A stretch of DNA of 64,000 nucleotides. It comes from Symsagittifera roscoffensis. Its lineage: Eukaryota > Xenacoelomorpha > Acoela > Convolutidae. The notes under the pieces were generated by a model. The model was given only the letters and a program-made list of their open reading frames with translations, did not search any database and had not been told where the DNA came from. The translations under genes were made by a program, and so were the position numbers. This document shows positions 11,581 to 21,820 of the stretch, one piece after another. Numbering within the stretch: the stretch's first letter is position 1; each line of letters begins with the position of its first letter. The stretch spans positions 89,935,845 through 89,999,844 of the forward strand of contig NC_087062.1 of NCBI RefSeq assembly GCF_963678635.1, written 5' to 3'.

Positions 11581-13169
11581 TCAGACACATGATCGTTCAT
11601 CACAGGTGTGCCCTCCGCCTCCGCATGTCAAGGCAAGACAGCTACCAGGTCCCGACTTTTTTACTGATCCCAGCTTACTCCTTGCTTCGCTCGACTCTTT
11701 ACTCTGTGGTAGAATCAATTTGTGTATCACGTCCAACGTTCCGAGATCCTCATCTTTTGTTGGTTTTAGCCTCACTCGTTCCGTGACTTCTTCAATCAAG
11801 CTCGCATGGGGATGTGGATGCCAGGAAATTCTCAGCAATTTCCAAACCGTTCCCAAATTCGTAGTCATCATGCCATTTCCATTCCCCATCCTCGATTCTA
11901 CTCTTTTGCTCGAGCGCGGCACGCTTATCACCTTTAGTGTCGCCTCAAGTAGCAGGCCTAGGCTCGGTTTTTTCCTCTCCATTGAATCGATTACGATTAT
12001 CTTCTCCGTCCAAAATTTCAAGAGCTCCGCCACCTCGTGATTCCTGTAAGCGCTCGCGGCTTCTGAATTCAAGAAAGGATTGTACGCTATTCCCATCACT
12101 CCAGACACGTATTGATACTCTCCCTTTTTATTGTGTCTCGCGTAACCCTCAGCCAAGGCTAAGTTGCGATGCACATCATGCGCCTCTTCAAATTTCTTGT
12201 TGTGGAATCTTCGTATCTCATCAAGTTTCTCATGATTCTCTAGGGATTGCCTCGAGTCATCCTCCTTCTCGATCACCGTACTCTGGTACACGTTCAGTAT
12301 GACGGTGAAGACTCTTCTCTCCATGGTTTTGCTCTCCATGGCCTTCTGATGACACGCTTGGACGGTGCTATTGGTCATTACGGACGTGTTGTACCAGCAT
12401 CTGATAGACTTCTAGGTTTTTAATCAAGACCACATGAAATCAAGACCTCCAATTCTATTCCCACTAGGCTCCACGCAAAAATCAATTGTCTCGCGGTTCT
12501 GACGAAGGGATTTGCCATCAGAGGCAATGCTGATGAAGGTGTTCTCATGGCCTCCTCAAAATAATCCCGCAACAGGCTCTGCCAAGTTCGCTTTAGCTGA
12601 CTTCCCAATTCCAACTTGTTGACTTCGGCTTTCTGTTGAGTAGCCCAATTGCGACGCTTTCGGGACACCCCTTGATCAAGCTTCTTCAGACAGTCCTCCA
12701 ATTACTTCATCGTCTCTAGGGCCACCCACCAAGGTCGAGCCGCATTCCTTGTCGCATTCTTCTCAAGAGGGTCGTTGGACACTTGTTTGCCAATAGCTTG
12801 ATGTTCGCTCGAGATCCACTCTCTGCCCACATCCACTTCCCAGGTTTGTCCATTCGTCGAAACCTTTTTCGAGCCTGCCTTCTGAGGTTTGAAGTCTTCT
12901 TCCGTTACCAGACTTGTCGAGACCTCTATCTCTTTCACTATTTCGGCTAGCCTCCTTGGTTCGGAGCTACTCTTGTAGGCTGCCGTCTTCCACCGCGCTA
13001 AGATCATGTGGGCAGTCTCCCTCAAGTTCTTCTCCGAGACAGCATCCACCGACGGGCTGCTCAACTCCTCCATCTCCCGCTTGCTCTTTCGAGACTTCAT
13101 ACCTTTGCTTGGGGGTGTCGTCACTATCATCACAGATTCGATCTCTCCGTCCCGGTCGGACCCTTCCAA
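11581..13169 (-). pseudogene. Accessory gene D of element 2, unrecognised function
   Basis: Three pieces in order: 13169-12702, then after one in-frame TAA (12702) the same frame runs to 12420, then a frame change and 12378-11581. Together they would be about 510 residues. The N-terminus is polar and charged (serine, lysine and glutamate rich). The last piece is mixed alpha-helical in character and ends in a glycine/cysteine-rich tail (CGGGGHTCDERSC). No known domain was recognised and element 1 has no counterpart, because it lacks this region. The start at 13169 is the first methionine of the frame and is only a guess. Confidence 0.55.
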
Positions 13170-13257
13170 CTCTTGCCTCCCCCTGCTCGAGCCTTAAGGA
13201 TGTTAGTACTTTTAATCATATTAATAGTCTTAATTTTATCCTCCCCTTTAACTTTAA

Positions 13258-16200
13258 TTATTTATCATCAGTCTTTTTCTTCAGTGTAGAGTCGTCTTTA
13301 CATTCATCATCTTTGGTCTTCTGTCGCGTCTCCCTCAACTTGACCATCTTGCTCAGCAACTCCTTTCTTACTTTTTCATCCAGTCTGGTGCCCATCAACA
13401 CCGGTTCCCCGAACTTGAGCACCGTGTTCCAAAGTTCTTCCTTGAAGTTATCTAGCGTGGTCTCGCTCCTCTTCTCATGATTAAATTCACTCAAGAAATC
13501 CCGCCGAGCCTTCTCATCTGGAGTCCCGAGAAACATACTCTTGTTCCCTTCAAACGTAATCTTTTGCCTCTCTTCTGCACTCAAGAGTATCATCCCCATG
13601 TTGGAAGTCTCGCTTGTCAATGGTAGTTCCAGGTTCTTACGAGGGGATGAGGTCAGAGGTGGCTCGGCAGTGTCCGCCCAATCGTCTCCGCTAAGGTCCT
13701 GCAGTAGCTCCTGGGCGATGAAGTCCACCTCAGCTGGTTTCGGCTCAGGTGTATTCCCCACTTCCATTTCCTCTCCTGTTTCACTGAGAGTTTCGTCCAT
13801 GCTTTCTTCTCCCGACTCGGCTTGCCTCCTCTCAAGTATCTTCCTAAATCGGTCTTCTACGGGGCCGCTTCTCTTGTCCCCATGGGTGCCCACTGATAGG
13901 GGTGAGGGTGTCGCGGGGTCTTGCTTCTTATATTCCGTCAGAGCCACATATAACGAGCCTGCCGCATCCAGCTCTCTCCCTTCTTGCCTCATTTCCACCT
14001 GTTCCAATCCGTAAGGCGCCCGGTACTTCCTTGTGGCAAACTTCATCTCATCCTTCATCGCGATGTGCCCTTCTTCTACCGTCATCCTGCCATCATCCCA
14101 TATCGGTGATGCGTTCTCCAAGCTCGCCTGATTGAGCGTTCTCAAGATCTCATGCACCTCGAATTGCACCTTGATATCGCAGGTGTGGAAATAGACCGCC
14201 GCCGTATGTCCAATGAACAAGGGGTCCCAGCCATCGGTGAACTCCACTTGCTGTCTCTCTACCGTAGCTCTTGCGAACAGGGATGGGGCTACCAGGGAGC
14301 TATTCATCCCCAGGGTCATTCTCCTGACTGTTGGAAACTCAGGAATGGTTGCGGATAAGATTTCCTTCTCTAGTGTCGCCTCCAGCTCCTTTTTTACTAA
14401 CTCGAAGCTCTTTTTCCACGCGGGGATTCTCAGGATCTCTTGTCCGTTCGCCGTCAGGGGGTTCAGTTTCCAAAACTTGGGATACGTCTCAATGGGGCCT
14501 TCAAGTTTTCCATTCATCCTGCACTGCATTTTCCCCCGGAAGTTAAACACCACCAATTCGGGATATTTCACCTTCCCGAAGAGCACTGTATTACTCATCC
14601 GTGCCCTTAGAACCTCTTGTTGACACCAATTCAGCGCCGTCCCATCCAACACGCTTATTAAGCTCACGTGCACTACTGAATGGCGGTATGCAGCCACTAG
14701 AGGGTCCGGGAAGGCGTAAGTCAGCGCTGGTCCGTAAATACAAGTCACGACTTCATCTAGTCCCCTGATCACTCCCACTGGGTCAGACCTCATCGCCAGG
14801 CATAGATAGGTCAGTAGAGGGATACCACCATTCGCCTTCCTCCATTCCTCTCTCGTATTCGGGTTCCTCTCCTCGCCGGTCATGTGTCGGTTTTGCAGCA
14901 GAGGATACTCCACCAGTAACGTCTTCAGTCCCGCCGCGCACTTGTACGAGTAAGTGTCTATACTCGAGTGGGTCTTTCCCATCGACAGGGGTTCCCCATA
15001 TTCCATCAACCGATGAAATGACACCAATTTGCCATGAGTCAGGAGCACCAGTGCCAGATACCCATCAATCCGAAGTGTCTCTACACCCCGACTGAACATG
15101 TACGCTGGACCCATGTTAAACAGGTACCTCGGATAAACTAATTATAGGGCTAGCAAGAGGCTTATGGGCATGCTCAACAGTTCTTGTATAAAGGCCCCGA
15201 AAATGGTCTCTTTCGCACAAAACACTCCAGCCATGTCTTTTTTCTCCCAACAAGGACTCAAGAATTTCAGGATCTCGTGATCTTTCCTCTCCCTCAGCTC
15301 ACCCTTTGCATGTTCCCTCCAGAATCCTCCAATAGTGACCTCGTTTGCTGCCGTGACGAACCTAGCCCCCGTCAACTCCCTACTCTCGGCTACCTCCAAT
15401 TGTTCCTCAAGAAATTCCCAGATCTGCTTCACGAGAGGTGGGACACTCTCCCTTGTCTTGTAAGTAGCATTCTCTAGTTTTGGTGTTAGAAACGGCCACC
15501 TGCATCTCTCTTGTGTTAGTCGATACACCATCGACTCCAGTTGCTTTTCAGTCGCAGCCACATTCTTCCTTTCGTTGCTTGGTCCCCTCGATTTGCTAGT
15601 GGAACTCGTGATGGTCACGTCTATGCCTCGGAACCATAAGCTAGCTGTCAGGTGACTTATTATTGGGTGGTCATCCCCTATTGTCGGACTGAACTTCAGC
15701 TGCCTGGCGAGATTCGAGATCTCAAGTAAGAGTACCTCATCCAGTACAATGAGTATGTCTGCCAATTCATAAAATCCCCTCAATGCATGGGACACTTCCG
15801 CCCACGCCGCCGCCAGTTTTGACTTCCGAAGTCTCAAGTTCGTGGGTTCCAGCTCTCGATTGGGAGCTGCCATCAGGATCCGCCATGCGTTCCCTTCGGC
15901 TATTAGAATCAAAATAGCATACACAAACTGCAGAGCAGGGGGCATGCTTGCGTATCCGGGGGATGTCGTGAATACCACCTTCGTTTTGGATCCAAATCGC
16001 GAACTGAAGTTTTCCTGCACCTCATTCATCGCGGCAAACAGCGTCTGGATGGCCTCCCATATTTTCTTCGGCGTAGGTTCGTCCCCTTTCAGCTGCTCTA
16101 GAAGCCCAGCCGCATGCAGGTGATCATTCGTTCCCGCGAACAGCAGCAGCTCTGGTTCGCAAGGCATTTCCGATTTTATCGCCACCACCAAGGTCAACAT

Positions 16201-16624
16201 CTGGTTCAATTCTGCACCCGGCAGCGAGTATAATAGAGTTTCTGGCCAAAATAACTTGGGAGATATCCGATCCCGTCACAATGATCACTCTCGCGGCCGC
16301 TGGATCTGCTTTGTCATACACCGCCAGTGTCTTGGCTAATTGAGCACTGCCGCAGGATTTACCATATCTTGGGTCATCTGCCAATTTGGCACCCTCGTTA
16401 GCGGCGTCTGGCAATTCCATCTCCCTTGAATCCAGTAGCTTGTCCACCACCCTCAACTGTGCAGGAGTCGCCAATCTGATTCTGGCGATACTTGTTCTGT
16501 GTTTAGGTGGCTCCACATGAGTCCCGGACTCCCCAGCAACTTGAGAGGTCTGTACTTTATTGGTCCCATGACTGATTTCGTGGGAATCCCAGTCAGATCA
16601 GCCGTCTCCATCATTCTTGCTCTT
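13258..16624 (-). pseudogene. Accessory gene B: large protein with SGNH-like N-terminus
   Basis: The gene reads from about 16624-16516 through 16124, shifts frame near 16210, continues 16209-15142, and after one in-frame TAA (15142) carries on in the same frame to 13258: roughly 1100 residues in all. The N-terminal third has blocks of an SGNH/GDSL-like fold: a VIIVTGSD strand, then LLLFAGTNDHL (block III, Gly-x-Asn) and a hydrophobic strand ending IVLDEV. The remaining 600 residues form a globular region of unknown family (motifs IYGPALTYAFPDPLVAAYRH and FIGHTAAVYFHTCD), then an acidic serine-rich stretch and a lysine/glutamate coiled-coil-like tail. Function is unknown; a hydrolase activity would be inference. 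It is disrupted by one frameshift and one stop. Confidence 0.6.
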
Positions 16625-16650
16625 GAGAAATGCGTTTCGTGGGCCTTTAA

Positions 16651-18635
16651 TCAGTCTACGCACTGGTGCCGACTCAAATCCTCGTGTGACACAAGCTTGA
16701 GCCCCAGAATTTCTGCACACTCCTGTCTGCACTCCAGATCCTCCAGGTCCAACTCCTTTACTTTCTCCAGATATCGCGTCCGGCTTGCCTCCGCTGGCTT
16801 CTCCACTCTCGTGTTCTCTACCACTACCACTGAGGACACCACTGAACTTTGGGACGTTGATGACTCCGCTTCCTCGGCTTCCATTGGCGTGGAACCCGGT
16901 AATCTAGTCCGGCTGCTCCTCGAGCTGTCTCTTGAGTCGACTCTCGCTCCCAGGCGACTGGACAGGGGTCTTGTGGCAAGGAAAGGGGGATTTGGGGGTG
17001 GACCGAATGTGAATCGGGCCGTCTCAAGCAGGTCTGCCTCCAACTCACTTATGTGCCTCCGGAAGACGTCGTTCAACCACTCCACACCCCTAGGTCTGTC
17101 GAATTGAATTCCATCTGAGGACGCATCCTCAGGGAAGGATCGCTCCATCTGTTCGGCTACGTCCAGCAATCTGACGGGAAGGACACTCCTTTGATATATC
17201 TGCCTGATTATACTCCTCCAGGATGCAGCTCATTTTATCATGTAGCCTCATGACTTTCCTCAATTACCCTCTGGACACGTCATTGGTCCCCATCATTAGA
17301 GTCACTGTGTACGTTTTTGCCATCCCTACCATCTCGAGTGACGCCAACATCTGCGGCGTTGCAGCTCCAGAGAAACTCAAGACTCCAGTATGCCAGTGCG
17401 ACTGGATTCGGGTCGGCACCCGTACCAGGCTGTCCCCTACAATCAGGTGAACTCCACCCTCCGGTATTCGTGGCTGTGTGTAGTATTCAGCCCAAGACGC
17501 GTCATGAAAACAATCCCTTCTTGCCCGCTGCGCCGCGTTCCAATCCATGCGGTTGTGCCTGTGGTATCTGCCCTCCGTGTTTTTCTTATAGCTTGCGATC
17601 ACCACGCTCCTGACCGGTTGCTCTCTCCAAGCCGGGGGTACCTCCGCTCTAGCTGGACTTTCACGACTTCTTAACTGTAGCCCCTCATGTAACTCCTGTA
17701 ACTGCTGCTCGGGGTTGAGCTCGGGGTGTATCCCGGCAGTGCCACGTCCATCAATGGTCGTATCGGTTACGTCTCCGAACCGCGCAGGGAGGACGCTGAT
17801 TCGGTTGGTATCCATACTTTCGGTTCCTCGTTTATGTGTTCTTGAGCCGCGCGGTCTGAGTTGAATCGTCTCTTCGACCTGGGAGCCTCATCCACTCCGT
17901 CGTCCTGGTTTTCTTTTCCTTTTGTCTGTCGAGCTCTCGTTGTCGCCGCTGGATCCTTTCAAGTTACGACTTCAACTGCTCGCAATTCGCCGCGTTCTCT
18001 CGCACCCTCTGCTCTTGCTGGTATTCTGCTCTCAACATATCAAGGTCACGACGCGCCTGGTCCCTCTCAACGATCGCCTGGTACCTCTCCAGGTTCGCTT
18101 GATTTCTTTCGAGCTTCGCGTTTTTCTTCTCCCTCTGCGCCCTCTCAAGTTCCCTCTTCAAGTTGCTGAGGTTAGGATACGTCTCTTCCGTTTACTGGGC
18201 TCTCGTCATAGAAGGTGGCTTGCTCATGGACTGGCTCGCAGATCATGCTGACGGTCTGGTCGGCAATGGGAATTCTCCCGCGCCGTACTCAGTGTTGTTG
18301 CTTAAGCCAGGATTCCTCGCCAAATCGAATCCTCTCACACCTCCATCCACATTCCAGGATAGCCACCTGGTCTGTTCCTGATTGGATATGCCTTCTGTGG
18401 TGTAGCCGACCATCAAGACAGCTTCGGTCGTGGACTCCCTGCACTCACCTTGCTCCTCTAATTGCAGGATGGCGTTCAACATCACTGCCATCCTCTCGTC
18501 CACTTGGGTGTAGTCCAGGTCCCTTAAGCGTCTGTACAGCTCATCGAGCGTAGGCCTCTTTAGCGCCGCAGGCATGGATTTCCAAAATCGATCTGCCATT
18601 TTTACAATTTCTAGATTATCTCGCGCACTAACCAA
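16651..18635 (-). pseudogene. Accessory gene A: coiled-coil plus SGNH-hydrolase-like protein
   Basis: This is homologous to 35937-37406 in element 1. Pieces: N-terminal helical region (18635-18243), then in the same frame after stops a lysine/arginine/glutamate coiled coil (18161-17964), then in another frame the SGNH part with HLIVGDSLVRVPT (block I, GDS) and LMMGTNDVSRG (block III, GTND) at 17815-17264. A third frame (17169-16651) holds the block V region, reading DGIQFDRPRGVEWL. SGNH enzymes have D-x-x-H here; a glutamine sits where the histidine is expected, so this copy would probably lack the catalytic base. Several frameshifts make it non-functional. Substrate unknown. Confidence 0.7.
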
Positions 18636-18820
18636 CTTGAGAATTACCGTACCAACTTGAGAATTACCGAACCAACTTGAGAATTACCGCACCAACTTGA
18701 AAATTACCAAACCAACTTGAGAATTACCGTACCAACTTGAGAGTTACCGAACCAACTTGAGAATTACCGCACCAACTTGAGAATTACTGAACCAACTTGA
18801 GAATTACCGTACCAACTTGA
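18631..18820. repeat. 20-bp tandem repeat, ~9.5 copies
   Basis: The unit ACCAACTTGAGAATTACCGT (last two bases variable: GT, GA, GC, AA) is repeated nine and a half times without spacers. It lies just upstream of the start of gene A, between the macro-domain end of pol and A. It has no CRISPR character. It contains the CTTGAG word that is unusually common throughout element 2. Confidence 0.95.
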
Positions 18821-18835
18821 GTACTTGAGAAATAT

Positions 18836-19211
18836 CTCTTCCGAATATCGCTGATCGTGAACTTTATTCAAGACCTTCTATTCTCTTTCCAATGAATGTG
18901 TTTGGGTCGTCAATTCGAGTTAATCAAATCAATCTGAAAGTGAAGTCCACTTTTTAGACTAAAGTGTTATTTTCCTAACCTAAACCATCCCCCCTTATTG
19001 TAGTTAAAACTTTATCCATCCATTTGTTTTACTAAAATAATTCAATTGGAAGTTTTTTAAGAGCATGCAGATTCATTTAATGTCTTAGCACCGTCACTCT
19101 TTTAAATTATAATTTCCCTGGCAATCACGTTAAAATCCATCTACCTGATCCGAGGTCCCCATGTACACTCACTCGAGATCCCCATGTACCCTCAACTCAA
19201 GACCTCCGTTG
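18836..19211 (-). other. Spacer between pol and gene A, element 2
   Basis: AT-rich non-coding sequence following the pol stop. No clear signal that would explain how gene A is expressed was found. A GATCCCCATGTAC-like word recurs at 19154-19195. Confidence 0.4.
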
Positions 19212-20012
19212 TCACCCGTAGCTCAGGCGATACTCAAGTAGCATTTCTTGTGTAGGTGTACCATTATCTCGAATGACCACGTGTAGGATGGCATATAACT
19301 CCCTTGGGCTCAATTTGCCCCTGTTTGTGTCATAAACAGGCCTCGAGACCTCCATTATCCCTCTTTCAATCATAAAATCTCTCAGCCTCGTTAGTGCTAA
19401 CATCACGTGCTCAGGGTCTATCGTATTCCTTTTATTGACCCTCGTCACTAGAAAGCACAGGTAATTGCCTGGGACTTGTGCCACTGATGGGGGAAGCGCA
19501 GCCATTCCTCCCAGCCCCGGTCTCTGTCTGAATAGAAACTCCACGTTCTGGTATTCTCTCTTGAAGTCTGCTTCCACTCTCGTGTTGAAGCTCATGTCCG
19601 CTGTTATGCAGATCGCACTGGTCCTATCTGACAAAATGGTGTCTCTGTCTGTGATCAGGATGTTCTCTGAATATTCATTCGGTATCTCGAATTTTGTCTC
19701 GAAGTTACTTCCTATGGTAGGCTCAGCTTCCTCCTGATCCAGTTCCAACCCGTTAGTCTCTCTTACTTCGCTGAGCTTCTTTATCATCAAATTTTCGGTG
19801 TGGGTAAGTCCTACCCCCACTCCCCGGACAAAAATATTTATCGACGTCCCCGTCGATGATGCTGGGTCTAAATTATCTGGTGGTTTTTCGAGCGGCCTGT
19901 CGGTTGCTGTCCAACCGAAGAGGGGATCTTCCGTTTTCACGTGTTGTTTCGCCGACACGTCGACCTGCTGGATGCTTGGCCCTTCATCTCCTTTGCTCTT
20001 GACATCACGCAT
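19212..20012 (-). CDS. Macro-like (TARG1-type) C-terminal domain of Pol, open in element 2
   Basis: This 266-codon frame is the C-terminal end of the Gag-Pol of element 2 and the longest undamaged piece between integrase and gene A. After a variable linker comes a conserved GTSINIFVRGVGVGLTHTEN segment. About residues 117-255 then resemble the macro fold of the TARG1/OARD1 group: ILITDRDTILSDRTSAICIT (strand, acidic residue, strand), an ADMSFNTRVEADFKREY helix, LCFLVTR at the strand before the catalytic lysine loop, and MLALTRLRDFMIERG helix. It ends with VSRPVYDTNRGKLSPREL, where TARG1 has its glycine-rich loop and catalytic aspartate. Here the aspartate position is glycine, and the lysine of TARG1 is arginine (it is K in element 1). 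ADP-ribose binding is plausible, catalysis doubtful. Confidence 0.65.
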   Translation of the reverse strand: MRDVKSKGDEGPSIQQVDVSAKQHVKTEDPLFGWTATDRPLEKPPDNLDPASSTGTSINIFVRGVGVGLTHTENLMIKKLSEVRETNGLELDQEEAEPTIGSNFETKFEIPNEYSENILITDRDTILSDRTSAICITADMSFNTRVEADFKREYQNVEFLFRQRPGLGGMAALPPSVAQVPGNYLCFLVTRVNKRNTIDPEHVMLALTRLRDFMIERGIMEVSRPVYDTNRGKLSPRELYAILHVVIRDNGTPTQEMLLEYRLSYG

Positions 20013-21434
20013 CTACTCTAGTATTCTCATGTTTGTGTTCTCCCTCCTCTCTATCTCGCTCTGCTCCAGATCTGTTTCTTGTTCTGGTGTGGAGTAGTCT
20101 CCCCTCGGGTAGTGTTTGCTGTCGTTGATGATTTGCCATTCATCGTCTGCCACCAATTCGCCCACACTCAGTAACTCGTCGCCCAATTCAGCAGGCCGTA
20201 TCTTGTCAATCAAGAAGCCATCCCCGTAACTATTGTACCTCATGCCTGTCCGTTTACGATTACCGCTCCTGGTTCCTTTCCTGCCGGTATCGGCAAGTCT
20301 GGTTCCGTCCACTTTGGCACATCGTCCTGCTCCGGATCGTTCCAGTCTTCTTCCACAAAGGATTCTGCCTCTGAGTCCGCTTCTATCCTTTCATTATCAT
20401 CTAAACTCAAGTCCTCGTTGCCATCAGTTTTCTCTCTGGTGCCCTTTTCGTTCACCTCGCAAGCTGGTTCCACCAGTAGGTACTCGAGTCCCTCCATATT
20501 CTGTGGTACGCACCAGTCTTCTGGGGATGAGACATGAGGTTTCAAGTTTTCATAATGTGCTGCAAGCCCCGTACTCAAGCATTAAAACCGTCCTTGCTGG
20601 TGCACTTCCGTTATCATGAACGGTCCTCTCCATTTCTTGAGTAGTTTCTTTTTACCTTTGGGAGGTATAACATTCTGGAAGACCCAGAAGTATTGGCCCA
20701 CTGCATATGGTTTCGCTTGCAGTATTTTCTCATCGTATTTCTTCCGCTGTCATCAATTCTTTTGTCAGGTCCCCCACAAAGGCTTTGCCGTTGTCCGACT
20801 GAAATGTCATGGGACAACCACACCGTGATATCCAATGTGTTATCAGGTGGTCACAAGTCTCTTCTGCCGAGGCTGTCTGACACGGCACCGCTTCTGCCAA
20901 TTTTGTGAAATGGTCTATTATGACCAGTATCTGGTTATATCCCGATTCTGTCATACAGATTTTCTGATGGTCTATCTGCACAACCTCGTTAAATTCCGAT
21001 CTTTCAACGGACTTGAGTGGGAACTTCGGGTCTTTCACTTGCAGGCATGCCAGGCATGCATTCACTAATCTCTCACAGGCTTTCCTTAATCCTGGCCAGT
21101 CAAACCTATGAAGTATTCTTTGTTGCACCTTGTCTATCCCCTTGTGCCCCATTTGATCATGCGATCTGAGTAACACTTCCGTCTGATACAACTGTGGCAG
21201 TATGATGAGGAGGTTATGCTTGTGTAAAATCTTCTCCTCATCTCTTCTCTTGGATGCCAACACCCCATCAGCTGTGTGATAGAGTAAATCATTTCTGTCT
21301 TTGTAGAACTGGCTTAAGATCTTGTAGCTGTCTTCTCCTAGGTCCCCCTTCTCTTTGGACCCTGTCCGGATCCATGTGGAGAGGTTACTTGTCATCTTGT
21401 CATTCTTTTGAGCCCATATTAGATCCGACAGCAT
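20013..21434 (-). pseudogene. Integrase and C-terminal linker of Pol, element 2, with internal deletion
   Basis: From 21434 the frame reads the integrase: H2C2 zinc region (RSHDQMGHKG ... CLACLQVK) and two catalytic aspartates (VVQIDHQK and FQSDNGKAF). It stops soon after LTKEL near 20745. About 130 residues present in element 1, including the conserved glutamate of the D,D35E triad, are missing. The GPY/F region (KWRGPFMITEVHQ, in another frame near 20620-20740) and an acidic linker (20578-20013, two frames) follow. This copy cannot supply active integrase. Confidence 0.8.
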
Positions 21435-21820
21435 ATATCTTGCCTTGACGTGCTCTTTTAGTGCCTTTATCTAACCAATCATTTCTCCAGGGTTGTGGAT
21501 GTCATCCTTCAGCTTTACGCATACTAACCTCCTTATGATCTTCTTGTCATCTTCTGATAAATGGTTTCCTCGACACTGCAATTTTCTCGAGTTCTTCACC
21601 TCCTCGCTTTTCCTGCTGGTGCAAGTTGTACGTTCCTGAGGAAGGATCCGTCTGTAGCTCCCTATCGCAGTGTCTCATCTTCTCTTCCGCCAGTATCATG
21701 CATAGACTATCTTGGTCATCGCTGCTCTCCTCCGAATCTTCATCCCACTCTTCTCACTCCCGGACAATTTTTCTTCTTCAGCATCTTCTTCCACTGTGGG
21801 CCACTCCCCGGACTCTTGCT

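Noticed and set aside
12914-13480. Plus-strand serine/leucine-rich frame of 188 codons
   Set aside because: It is the antisense of genes B and D; serine-rich translation is typical of the reverse of glutamate/lysine-rich coding sequence.
18631-18820. CRISPR-like array
   Set aside because: Units are directly adjacent with no spacers and the context is a eukaryotic retroelement.
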